A DNA stretch of 13,345 bases. Origin: Acidobacteriota bacterium. Its GTDB lineage: Bacteria > Acidobacteriota > UBA6911. The notes under the pieces were generated by a model, which was not told the DNA's origin, did not search any database, and saw nothing but the letters and a program-made list of their open reading frames with translations. The DNA lies in assembly GCA_023265215.1 (NCBI GenBank), contig JAHFUH010000083.1:1-13345 (forward strand), given 5' to 3'. The position numbers were made by a program, and so were the translations under genes. Position 1 is the first letter of the stretch. Every line of letters begins with the position of its first letter. Below are positions 6,957-13,345 of this stretch, piece by piece.

Positions 6957-7823
6957 ATGATTAAACTCACATCGCTAGTGTTTGCAATTCTATTCGTTTT
7001 CGCGGCACTTCCTGTGCAGGCATCACCATTCAACGGGATCGCCGATCACCAAACGGATGCCAATGGCTCCTACTACGTCATAACCGGAGGCAAGATCCCG
7101 GTTGCCGATGCATCGAGTGGTTTATTCAGCTTCCTGAGTGACGACCCGGATAACGGCTATCCGATCAATTTATGGCAAAACGAAGCTTGGTTTCCGGAAA
7201 ATTCCGGTCTTGCTATGACGCTGAAAAATAGCAACTCGATTGTTTATGACAACAACGGCATCGAAAACAACACCTATGGCTCCTACTACAACGAGAATCT
7301 CCTCGGCAATGATCACGGCCTTTATAAGGGATACTCGATGTCCAACAACTGGGATTGGATTTACGCGGGCTATTTCAAGCTGGAGCAGGCGACTACTTTC
7401 AACACCCTGATCGGTTACTTTGATGGGAACGGCAGCGATGCGGACTCTTATCCGTTCAATCCGAATTCGCAGGACATTAAATACCGGATGAACATCTGGT
7501 CCAACGTGGATGGTGAACTGCTGCCGGTCAATACCGGCGGTTTCAACGGAGATGTTTTTTCTTCGGACAATACCGGTGGCAGGTTCTCCTGGAGCGACAC
7601 CGGCGTAGATCGTGTGTTTTCTGATGAGTCAATCGATCCTATTTTTCGTCTGACTTACAATTTAAATACTCCGATCACGTTGCAGCCTGGAATTTATTGG
7701 TTCAGTCACGACGCCAGCATTGCCCCGGAACCTGCGGCCCTCATGCTTTTTGGCACGGGCCTTGTCGGACTTGCTTTCATCGGGAGGCGGAATATTCGGA
7801 TGGCGCGGGAAAAACACAAATAA
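6957..7823 (+). CDS. PEP-CTERM exosortase-target protein
   Basis: The 288-residue product is predicted to be secreted, then cleaved and attached by an exosortase. It begins with a signal peptide (MIKLTSLVFAILFVFAALPVQA, residues 1-22, followed by SPFNG). It ends with the PEP-CTERM signal: PEP (residues 257-259 region), a hydrophobic span (ALMLFGTGLVGLAFIG) and a basic tail starting RR. The middle (about 25-250) is Asn-, Gly-, Ser- and aromatic-rich with no recognised enzymatic motif, consistent with a beta-rich surface or matrix protein. I chose the ATG at 6957 because AAGGA lies 8 nt upstream. The ATG at 6948 is possible and would add three residues. No exosortase is in the window. The last dozen codons coincide with a dispersed repeat also found at 6593-6619, so the tail may be repeat-derived. 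Confidence 0.9.
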   Translation: MIKLTSLVFAILFVFAALPVQASPFNGIADHQTDANGSYYVITGGKIPVADASSGLFSFLSDDPDNGYPINLWQNEAWFPENSGLAMTLKNSNSIVYDNNGIENNTYGSYYNENLLGNDHGLYKGYSMSNNWDWIYAGYFKLEQATTFNTLIGYFDGNGSDADSYPFNPNSQDIKYRMNIWSNVDGELLPVNTGGFNGDVFSSDNTGGRFSWSDTGVDRVFSDESIDPIFRLTYNLNTPITLQPGIYWFSHDASIAPEPAALMLFGTGLVGLAFIGRRNIRMAREKHK

Positions 7824-7908
7824 CTACCCCTGGTAAGCCGCCGCCTATGGCGGGGCGAAAAGGCTCTGCCGTTCCGGCGTGCAATTGTAATTATGTATTT
7901 GAACCGCA

Positions 7909-7981
7909 GAATATCGAACAAGGAATATCGAATTTCGAAGCGGTTCGAAATTCGATATTCCTTGTTCGATATTCGACATTC
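7909..7981. repeat. Perfect 31-bp palindrome built of heptamers (GAA/TTC family)
   Basis: Arms 7909-7939 and 7944-7974 are perfect 31-bp inverted repeats with a 4-nt loop (GCGG). The left arm has GAA at 7909, 7916, 7923, 7930 and 7937. The right side has TTC at 7944, 7951, 7958, 7965, 7972 and 7979. The period is exactly 7 throughout. It is related to 1-74. Confidence 0.92.
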
Positions 7982-8146
7982 TGGATTTTGCTCAATAGCG
8001 GATGTCAGCCAGCCGCTGGCGGACTTGCACCCATGGCCCCCTCGGGGGCATAGGTGTTGAGTTGAGAATTCTCAATCCATCCTGCATCGGCCAATTGAAT
8101 TAATGCCGGCCCTGGAGATCGTTTTATTATGGAAAGATTTTATTCC

Positions 8147-8344
8147 AAGCGCTGAAAGCGCGAGGCAGCAAAGCCCAGGGTGAAGGCTGCGAAGCAGCCG
8201 AAACCCTGGGCTTTGCTGCAAACTATCGTAAGCCCTGTAGGGGCGAAACAGCCTGCGCCGCCCTTACAGGGCTGATGATTAAAGCTGCTCGGACTTCCCA
8301 AGGGCTTGCGCCCTGGGCTTTGCTGCTCCGCGCTTTCAGCGCTT
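8147..8344. repeat. 198-bp unit with 34-bp terminal inverted repeats
   Basis: Arms 8147-8180 and 8311-8344 are inverted repeats identical at 32 of 34 positions. Inside, 8165-8181 pairs perfectly with 8203-8219 around a GGCTGC/GCAGCC hairpin (8185-8190, 8194-8199). Positions 8231-8245 pair with 8259-8273 at 14 of 15 positions. The left terminal arm can therefore pair with either of two partners, giving mutually exclusive folds. It is non-coding and MITE-like or REP-cluster-like. Confidence 0.8.
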
Positions 8345-8357
8345 AATGAAGCCTTCC

Positions 8358-8549
8358 TTAACTTCAGGACTCCTGATCCCTACCCGTAATTTGGGGCTAA
8401 TACGGATTCAGTTGTGATACCAGATGTGTCCCGTAGGGACACCGTGATCCTAGCCCGGCACTGAAGTGCCGGGCTATTTTCATAGCGTCCCGCTGGGACG
8501 CATTTGCGGATCCGATCAAAATCTTCCGGATCAGGAGTCCCGAACTTAA
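8358..8549. repeat. 192-bp unit with 22-bp terminal inverted repeats and three hairpins
   Basis: Arms 8358-8379 and 8528-8549 match at 20 of 22 positions. Inside are three perfect hairpins: GTGTCCC/GGGACAC (8426-8432, 8436-8442), a 12-bp stem TAGCCCGGCACT with its complement (8451-8462, 8465-8476; 2-nt loop), and GCGTCCC/GGGACGC (8485-8491, 8495-8501). The first and third share a CCC-loop-GGG core. This is REP-like, and no REP-associated transposase is in the window. Confidence 0.8.
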
Positions 8550-8661
8550 CACCTATGCCCTCGGGGGGGCCTTCATCAAGCCACCCGCATAGCGGGTGGT
8601 AGCTAACTTCTGCGCTTCATAGACTAGTCAGTGAACTTCCGACGCACTACACAGGTACAGT

Positions 8662-9900
8662 TTATTTCAGAAGTCGAAGATTTGCGGGCGACAGCGGGCC
8701 CACCAGGGCCAAATATTCATCAGCTCCGATATCCATTCCGGCACCGGCAGGGCGGCTCTGGCCGTCAAAATCGTCCACCAGACCGGAGATGGCCACACCG
8801 GCATTTACAACGCTGCCGACGGCGGACGCGAGATGCAAATTCCCAGCGCCCGGACTTACGAACCACGAGCTCGCCGCATTTGTCACATTATTGGAGAGCG
8901 TGGCGGACGCCCCGTCACGAGCCTGGATGGTTTTGTTCGTTAAATTGTTTCTGATTGAGAGGTTTGTCGTGGCGCTAAAGCGGTATTCAATTGCATTGGG
9001 ATAGCTGTTTTCATAAAAGATCGTATTGTTGTAAATCTGAACGTCCGGGCACGTCTCGATCCCGATGCCCACATCCGCGTAAGATCCGTTGCCTGCTGCG
9101 TGATAGATCATGTTGTTCCGGATGATCCCTCCCGAACTCCCCCGGTCCCCCAACCCCAACCCTATCCCGCGGTCGCAGTTGATGATCAGGTTTTTTTCAA
9201 TCAACGTATTGCAGGACGGAGGATCCCAGACGTGAATGGCGTGTTCGGCAACCGTACTGCTCGGGCTGATTATGTTTTTAAAGGTATTCCCCCGGATTAT
9301 CCAGTTTTTAGACCCGTGAGCATCAATGCCTCCAATGTAGTATTGCGGGCCAATGCCGGCCGTGTATTCGAAGAGGCAATTTTCCAACAGCCCGTTATCG
9401 CCGCTAATAGTGGGAGTGGTGGACTCCCAGGATATTTTCAGCAGCTGCTCATAGCCGTCGCGGAAAACGCAGTTGCTGATTACCGTATTGTCCGCATCTA
9501 ATTCGCCGGCAACTTGAATGATGTGCCACCCGACCTTCTGCATCGTAATGTTGCGAACAGTGAAATAGTCGGCAGCCACGCGAAAAATCGACTTCACCAC
9601 AGCGGCATCGCTCATCGCATCGCCCTGGACAATCACGCTGTCCCGGTTGCCGGATACGCTGGCTACCGTGACGTTGGGCGCATTGATATATTGAGTGGCG
9701 GTGAGGGTATATGTTCCGTCCCGAAGCAGAATTGTCGTGTTTCCGCCCGATGAATTGGCGCGCGCGATGGCATTCTGCAATTCCGTTGCACTCCCGACAG
9801 TCACGGACGATGTTTGAAAAGCAAAAAAGGAGACTGAAGAAATAAGAAATAAAAATCCGAAAATAATAGTTTTTTTAAATTCCCACCGATTTGCCATCAT
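8662..9900 (-). CDS. Secreted right-handed parallel beta-helix protein
   Basis: The 412-residue product has an N-terminal hydrophobic signal (about residues 10-29) and then an entry typical of beta-helix polysaccharide-active proteins: SATELQNAIARANS (37-50) and LLRDGTYTL (58-66). From about 70 to 345 there are repeated coils with N/C ladder positions, for example NTVISNCVFRDG (138-149), NWIIRGNTFKNI (199-210), NTLIEKNLIINC (231-242), GGIIRNNMIYHA (257-268) and DVQIYNNTIFYE (286-297). The C-terminal DDFDGQSRPAGAGMDIGADEY (376-396) is a conserved closing motif of such proteins. It could be a polysaccharide lyase or an adhesin-like binder. I cannot identify catalytic Lys/Arg or calcium sites, so no enzyme is named. 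A second ATG at 9897 has slightly better spacing from AGGTG. It ends shortly after SPANLRLLK, without a sorting domain. Confidence 0.85.
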   Translation of the reverse strand: MMANRWEFKKTIIFGFLFLISSVSFFAFQTSSVTVGSATELQNAIARANSSGGNTTILLRDGTYTLTATQYINAPNVTVASVSGNRDSVIVQGDAMSDAAVVKSIFRVAADYFTVRNITMQKVGWHIIQVAGELDADNTVISNCVFRDGYEQLLKISWESTTPTISGDNGLLENCLFEYTAGIGPQYYIGGIDAHGSKNWIIRGNTFKNIISPSSTVAEHAIHVWDPPSCNTLIEKNLIINCDRGIGLGLGDRGSSGGIIRNNMIYHAAGNGSYADVGIGIETCPDVQIYNNTIFYENSYPNAIEYRFSATTNLSIRNNLTNKTIQARDGASATLSNNVTNAASSWFVSPGAGNLHLASAVGSVVNAGVAISGLVDDFDGQSRPAGAGMDIGADEYLALVGPLSPANLRLLK

Positions 9901-10053
9901 GTCACCTGCGGGGCAAAAGTACTTTTCTTAAACTCAGTTGATATACGATTTCCGGAGTATCTAAAACACAACTCATCCCTTATATTCGTATGTTCCCGAC
10001 AAATCTATTGTGACCGCACTCACATTCTTTTGTTTCTATGCTAATCTGGGCCC
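9901..10053. other. Divergent promoter region between the beta-helix gene and arsM
   Basis: This 153-bp spacer must drive both divergent genes. I see no strong -35/-10 pair. A TATGCT at 10037-10042 could be an arsM -10 box, which would give a nearly leaderless transcript, but it has no good -35. No inverted-repeat operator of the ArsR type is evident. Confidence 0.35.
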
Positions 10054-10866
10054 ATGGACATCAAAAACGCAGTGAAGGAAAAATACGGCGAAGCTGCTTC
10101 CAGGGTCATTTCGGGAAAAGGCCGCGCCTGCTGCGGCAGCAGCCCGTCCTCCCTTATTAATATCGATCCGATCATCACAAACCTGTACGATGAAGCGCAG
10201 AAGTCGGGACTGCCTGATACGGTGGTGCTCGCGTCCCTGGGATGCGGCAACCCGACCGCGCTGGCGGAATTGAAGCCCGGCGAAACTGTCCTGGACTTGG
10301 GCAGCGGCGGCGGCATTGATGTTTTTCTTTCAGCCAAACGCGTTTCCCCCGGCGGGAAGGCCTACGGGCTCGATATGACGGATGAGATGCTAGCGCTGGC
10401 CAGGGAAAATCAGAAAAAGGCCGGCATCGAAAATGTTGAATTTCTGAAGGGCGAAATAGAGCACATTCCTTTGCCCGACAACTCGGTTGATGTGATTATT
10501 TCGAATTGCGTCATCAATCTCTCCGCGGACAAGGATCGTGTGTTGCAGGAGGCATTCCGGGTGCTCAAGCCGGGAGGACGCTTTGCCGTGTCCGATGTTG
10601 TGACCCGGGGAGACATTCCCGCCGATTTAAAAAAAAACCTGCTTCTTTGGGCAGGCTGCATTGCGGGCGCTTTGGAAGAGAATGATTATCAGGCGAAACT
10701 TAAGGCCGCCGGCTTTGTGGAGATCGGAGTGGAGCCTACTCGGATTTTTTCGGCGGAGGACGCCCTTTCCTTTCTTACGGACAAAGGCTTTAACGTGGAT
10801 GCAATTGCGCCGAAGGTGGACAAGAAGTTCATGAGCGCCTTCATCCGCGCCCGCAAACCGCTTTAG
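10054..10866 (+). CDS. arsM: Arsenite S-adenosylmethionine methyltransferase
   Basis: ArsM methylates As(III) in the cytoplasm using S-adenosylmethionine, giving methylated and partly volatile arsenicals. The 270-residue product has the SAM motif VLDLGSGGGID (79-89), preceded by LGCGNPTALAEL (62-73). It also has acidic ribose-site residues near GLDMTDEM (105-112) and ISNCVINL (149-156). Cysteines C152 and C202 are 50 residues apart, the same spacing as the arsenite-binding pair of characterised ArsM. C26/C27 and C64 supply the further conserved cysteines. There is no purine-rich Shine-Dalgarno before the ATG, and CTGGGCCC precedes it, so initiation may be leaderless or from an unusual site. 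No arsR, arsB or acr3 gene is adjacent. It ends 10 nt before the repeat element at 10877. Confidence 0.93.
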   Translation: MDIKNAVKEKYGEAASRVISGKGRACCGSSPSSLINIDPIITNLYDEAQKSGLPDTVVLASLGCGNPTALAELKPGETVLDLGSGGGIDVFLSAKRVSPGGKAYGLDMTDEMLALARENQKKAGIENVEFLKGEIEHIPLPDNSVDVIISNCVINLSADKDRVLQEAFRVLKPGGRFAVSDVVTRGDIPADLKKNLLLWAGCIAGALEENDYQAKLKAAGFVEIGVEPTRIFSAEDALSFLTDKGFNVDAIAPKVDKKFMSAFIRARKPL

Positions 10867-10876
10867 TCGTCTTTCA

Positions 10877-11157
10877 CTGGGAGCGCCGGCGGCTCGCACA
10901 ATGCCGCATAGTTTTTATAATTGAGGCCCAAAGGGCCGGCAGTAAATAGCCCCGAGCGTCAGCTCGGGGTGGGAGCGATGGACATATGAGGCTCGAAGAG
11001 CCGGCACAACAGCTGAAGTGCCGCACCTTCGGCGCTCATTGCGCGCTCAATCCTATCCCGGCCTTACGGCCGGGCCTATTCACAGCCGGTCCTTCGGACC
11101 TAAAAACCTCTTTTTTCAAAAACTATGCGGCATTTGGCGAGACGCCGGCGCTCCCAG
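10877..11157. mobile_element. 281-bp MITE-like element with 40-bp terminal inverted repeats
   Basis: Arms 10877-10916 and 11118-11157 are inverted repeats identical at 37 of 40 positions. The inner 17 bp are perfect (AATGCCGCATAGTTTTT at 10900-10916). The interior is a chain of perfect short hairpins: 10925-10929/10933-10937, 10950-10957/10962-10969, 10990-10994/10998-11002, 11057-11063/11068-11074 and 11088-11092/11096-11100. There is no coding region and no obvious target duplication. The element fills the gap between the convergent arsM and MFS genes, starting 10 nt past one stop and ending 18 nt past the other. It may serve as a two-way terminator. Calling it mobile is inference from the terminal repeats. 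Confidence 0.65.
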
Positions 11158-11175
11158 GAACTAATCGGCTGCATC

Positions 11176-12471
11176 CTAAATTTTTGCGGGTTCCAGTTTT
11201 GGAACGAGCAAATGTATGATCAGCAGGGCAATCACATAAGTAACGCCTGCAATCATGAACATTACTACAAAGCTGCCCGTATTCTGTTTAAGCCATCCGA
11301 CGCCCAGGTTCATGAAAAAACCTCCCATGGCGCCGGCAAAGCCGCCGATTCCCACAACGGATCCAACCGCCTTTCTCGGAAACATGTCGGACGCCGTGGT
11401 AAAGAGATTGGCGGAGAACCCCTGGTGGGCAGCGGCGGCGATCCCGATCAACCACACGGCAAGCCATTTCCCATTCACAATCGGCGCCATTGCTACCGGC
11501 AAAATGCAAACGGCGCAAATCAGCATAGCTGTTTTGCGTGCTGCATTGACCGTCCAGCCCTTTCCGATCAGCGATGAACTGAGCCAGCCGCCGAAGACCG
11601 ATCCAACATCGGCCAGGAGATAGACTGTAATCATCGGCAAGCCGATCCCCTTCAAATCCACCCCGAAGCGGTCATTCATGAATGTTGGAAACCAGAACAA
11701 ATAAAACCACCAGACGGAATCGATCATGAATTTTCCAATGGAAAAGGCCCATGTCTGACGGTGTGGCAATAAATGCCCCCATGGAATTTTTGCTTCAGGG
11801 TCGGGCGGATCGCTTTCGATATAAGCAAGCTCTGATTGAGAAACCCGGGGATGCTCAGAAGGGTTTCGGTAAATGGGCAACCAAAATACGATCCACACCA
11901 GGCCGGCGATACCCGTTATGAAAAAGGCTGATTGCCAACCCCAGTTCAGCGCGATCCATGGAACCACTGCCGGCGCTACTACAGCTCCAACATTTGTGCC
12001 GGCATTAAAAATGCCGGTCGCCAGAGCTCGTTCTTTTTTTGGAAACCATTCCGCCACAGTTTTGATCGATGCGGGGAAATTGCCCGATTCGCCAATGCCC
12101 AGTCCGAAACGGGCCAGGCCAAATCCAAAAGCGGAGCGCGCCAGTCCGTGAGCGGCAGCGGCAATCGACCACACTGCCAAATAAATCGTGTATCCGATTT
12201 TTGTTCCTATCTTGTCGATAAGCCATCCGGCGAAAAGAAAACCGATCGCATAGGCGAGAGTGAAAGCCGCAGTGATATAGCCGTAATGCTGATCCGTCCA
12301 TCCGATTTCAGTGCGCAGTGTCGGTGCCAGAACCCCGAGCACCGCCCTATCCACATAATTCACCGTCGTTGCGAAAAAAAGCAGCGCACAAATCACCCAG
12401 CGATAATTGCCTAATTTGGTTATCGGTGTCGTCTCAACTGTCTTATCCGCTGTTTTTTGTAATTTAGTCAT
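11176..12471 (-). CDS. MFS transporter, hexuronate/ACS (ExuT-like) family
   Basis: A 431-residue inner-membrane carrier with about 12 hydrophobic segments, of usual length for the anion:cation symporter family, which moves hexuronates, glucarate and other organic acids with protons. Family landmarks are NYVDRAVLGVLAP (38-50, end of helix 1), the loop 2-3 motif GWLIDKIGTKIG (82-93), RFGLGIGESGNFPA (121-134) and the helix 5 region FNAGTNVGAVVAP (155-167). The mid-loop (about 200-235) is hydrophilic. The start ATG has only a weak GGAAA 7 nt upstream. It lies 106 nt downstream of the URO-D gene on the same strand, with a heptamer array between them. Substrate cannot be fixed from sequence. ExuT-like uptake of galacturonate or glucuronate is the default reading, and other carboxylates are possible. 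Confidence 0.88.
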   Translation of the reverse strand: MTKLQKTADKTVETTPITKLGNYRWVICALLFFATTVNYVDRAVLGVLAPTLRTEIGWTDQHYGYITAAFTLAYAIGFLFAGWLIDKIGTKIGYTIYLAVWSIAAAAHGLARSAFGFGLARFGLGIGESGNFPASIKTVAEWFPKKERALATGIFNAGTNVGAVVAPAVVPWIALNWGWQSAFFITGIAGLVWIVFWLPIYRNPSEHPRVSQSELAYIESDPPDPEAKIPWGHLLPHRQTWAFSIGKFMIDSVWWFYLFWFPTFMNDRFGVDLKGIGLPMITVYLLADVGSVFGGWLSSSLIGKGWTVNAARKTAMLICAVCILPVAMAPIVNGKWLAVWLIGIAAAAHQGFSANLFTTASDMFPRKAVGSVVGIGGFAGAMGGFFMNLGVGWLKQNTGSFVVMFMIAGVTYVIALLIIHLLVPKLEPAKI

Positions 12472-12491
12472 TTGATTTCCATTCGGAGCCG

Positions 12492-12580
12492 TCAGATATC
12501 AGCCATCAGCTCTCAGCCAAAAATGCCGAGTAGTTTTTGCTGAAAGCTGAAAGCTAATAGCTGACAGCTAATAGCTATTA
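12492..12580. repeat. Inverted heptamer array (AGCTGAA family) at the URO-D gene end
   Basis: The left half has TCAG at 12492, 12499, 12506 and 12513. The right half has GCT at 12539, 12546, 12553, 12560, 12567 and 12574. Both have an exact 7-bp period and opposite orientation. Positions 12493-12517 and 12539-12563 pair at 20 of 25 positions around a 21-nt loop. The last unit includes the stop codon of the upstream gene (12580-12578). Confidence 0.85.
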
Positions 12581-13345
12581 TCGATATACGCCATATTCCT
12601 TCGTGAAGTCGATCATGGCGCGGACGGTTTCTTCTTTGGCATCGTCGAGCTGCGTTCCTGAGCAAAGAATGTATCCGCCTCCCTTGCCGCAGTAATCGAT
12701 AAGATCTTTGCAGCGCTCCTTCACCTGTTCCGCCGTCCCGGTTGCAATCAGCGTGATCGGCACATTGCCCATGATGCAGCTGTGGCCGCCCAAAGTGTCT
12801 TTTGCCTTGTGCATGTCGGTCCTGTCGAAGAACCAGAGCACCGATTTCTCCGGAAGCTCCATCAGATGGTTGAGCCGCTGAGTGTAGACTCCCTCTGCAA
12901 AAGGTGCGGGTATCAATCCTTCGTTAATCATGTTCAGCAGGGTTTGCTTGAAAGTCGGCCAGTAAAATTTTTCAAACTGTTTTATCGATATGTGGGTGTC
13001 GTCCCCTTTGTGCAGCGGCATCATAATCAGGGGAGGCGCGCCAAACGGAATGTCCGGAACCGGCACCAAATCCAACACTTTTTCGCAGGCGCGGATTACC
13101 TTGTCCGGACAGCGATACAAATCCGTCAAAACGCCGCGGGTGCCCCGCAACGTGTCGCCGACAACGTCGAAAGGCGCAGCGCCGAATCCCATGAACAGAC
13201 TGGGATACCCCATGGCGTTGAGGCGCTTCCCCGTCTCCATCGAGATCTTCAAGGGGACCATCGATAGTTCCGCCGCCTTTTTCATGGTGTTGATCGCTTC
13301 CAGCACTTCCGGGTCCATGAAGGGCGTGATCATGCGGGCGCCGAT
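12578..13345 (-). CDS. Uroporphyrinogen decarboxylase (URO-D) family protein, partial
   Basis: The reading frame is open through the right edge of the window (codons for IGAR precede the first visible Met). The 255 residues seen are therefore the C-terminal part of a protein that is usually about 350-400 residues long. The URO-D barrel is recognisable by the late segments IMGNVPITLIATGT (187-200 counting from the first Met), VKERCKDLIDYCGKGGGYIL (204-223) and the closing MIDFTKEYGVY. This branch is related to cobamide-dependent methyltransferases (MtaA/CmuA type) as well as to HemE. The position aligned with the H-x-C zinc site of MtaA reads LWFFDRTD, so those zinc ligands appear absent. An HSC at 184-186 is nearby but displaced. 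A role in heme synthesis is unlikely, and the true substrate is unknown. The stop codon is embedded in a heptamer array. Confidence 0.85.
   Translation of the reverse strand: MGARMITPFMDPEVLEAINTMKKAAELSMVPLKISMETGKRLNAMGYPSLFMGFGAAPFDVVGDTLRGTRGVLTDLYRCPDKVIRACEKVLDLVPVPDIPFGAPPLIMMPLHKGDDTHISIKQFEKFYWPTFKQTLLNMINEGLIPAPFAEGVYTQRLNHLMELPEKSVLWFFDRTDMHKAKDTLGGHSCIMGNVPITLIATGTAEQVKERCKDLIDYCGKGGGYILCSGTQLDDAKEETVRAMIDFTKEYGVYR

Larger units (their letters stand above)
8034..8571. repeat. Outer inverted repeat of a nested mosaic element
   Basis: Positions 8046-8058 (GGGCATAGGTGTT) are the exact reverse complement of 8548-8560. Similarity continues outward through C/G runs to about 8035 and 8571. 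The region between them holds two further inverted-repeat units (8147-8344 and 8358-8549). There is no coding region. It may be a composite of small non-autonomous elements. Confidence 0.6.
7824..8661. other. Repeat-filled convergent intergenic block
   Basis: This 838-bp region separates the plus-strand PEP-CTERM gene from the minus-strand beta-helix gene. No credible coding region is seen. It is made almost entirely of palindromes: a small hairpin (7841-7845 with 7849-7853), the heptamer palindrome at 7909-7974, and nested inverted repeats from 8034 to 8571, followed by an 8-bp perfect hairpin (8581-8588 with 8592-8599). The hairpins could end transcription from both sides. Confidence 0.75.

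Noticed and set aside
8662..9900. Naming the beta-helix protein a chondroitinase B or alginate lyase
   Set aside because: Only the fold and entry motif are visible. No catalytic residues could be identified by eye.
10917..11117. Possible CRISPR array because of many short palindromes
   Set aside because: The hairpins differ in sequence and spacing, and there is no constant repeat with unique spacers and no cas gene.
1..13345. Defence system, prophage or transposase-bearing island
   Set aside because: Every substantial gene is a metabolic, transport or surface protein. No nuclease, integrase, transposase or toxin-antitoxin pair is seen on either strand.

Overview
The window looks like a piece of chromosome from an anaerobic or facultatively anaerobic Gram-negative bacterium with about 50% GC. 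The main clues are a ferredoxin-linked indolepyruvate oxidoreductase (IorAB), a type III glutamine synthetase, a uroporphyrinogen-decarboxylase-family protein of the kind common in anaerobes, an exosortase-type PEP-CTERM protein and very repeat-rich spacers. An acidobacterial, desulfobacterial or planctomycete-like origin would fit, but the sequence alone does not settle the phylum. There is no transposase, phage gene, CRISPR array or recognisable defence gene.

Layout, left to right. 1-194: tandem-repeat debris downstream of iorB. 195-2620 (minus): an iorA-iorB operon with a 4-nt junction overlap if iorB starts at its GTG, although the well-placed ATG lies 15 nt further in. The iorA ribosome binding site sits inside a perfect 8-bp hairpin. 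2828-5002 (minus): type III glutamine synthetase, preceded by a very good sigma-54 (-24/-12) promoter match, which implies nitrogen control. 5286-6269 (minus): an exported protein that looks like two tandem sulfite-oxidase-fold-like modules. 6437-6526 (minus): tRNA-Ser(UGA) with encoded CCA and a clear promoter. 6957-7823 (plus): a PEP-CTERM protein. 7824-8661: a gene-free block of nested inverted repeats between convergent genes. 8662-9900 (minus): a secreted right-handed beta-helix protein. 10054-10866 (plus): arsenite methyltransferase ArsM. 10877-11157: a MITE-like element with 40-bp terminal inverted repeats, packed with hairpins and filling the gap between convergent genes. 11176-12471 (minus): an MFS carrier of the hexuronate/ACS type. 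12578-13345 (minus, cut by the window edge): a URO-D family protein.

Functional links are modest. IorAB (amino-acid-derived arylpyruvate oxidation) and glutamine synthetase (ammonium assimilation) are both nitrogen or amino-acid enzymes. The MFS carrier lies directly downstream of the URO-D gene on the same strand and may be co-transcribed with it. ArsM, the PEP-CTERM protein and the beta-helix protein look like independent accessory genes.

The most unusual signal is in the spacers. Four loci (1-74, 2675-2737, 7909-7981, 12492-12580) carry arrays with an exact 7-bp period, arranged as mirrored inverted halves around a short spacer. Three different heptamer families share this design. Hexamer versions occur at 148-183 and 2754-2818. 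Several arrays begin within about 12 nt of a stop codon, and the two convergent gene pairs are separated by larger hairpin clusters. This suggests a genome-wide class of gene-end structures similar in plan to the heptameric STRR repeats of cyanobacteria. Their function, if any, is not shown by the sequence.
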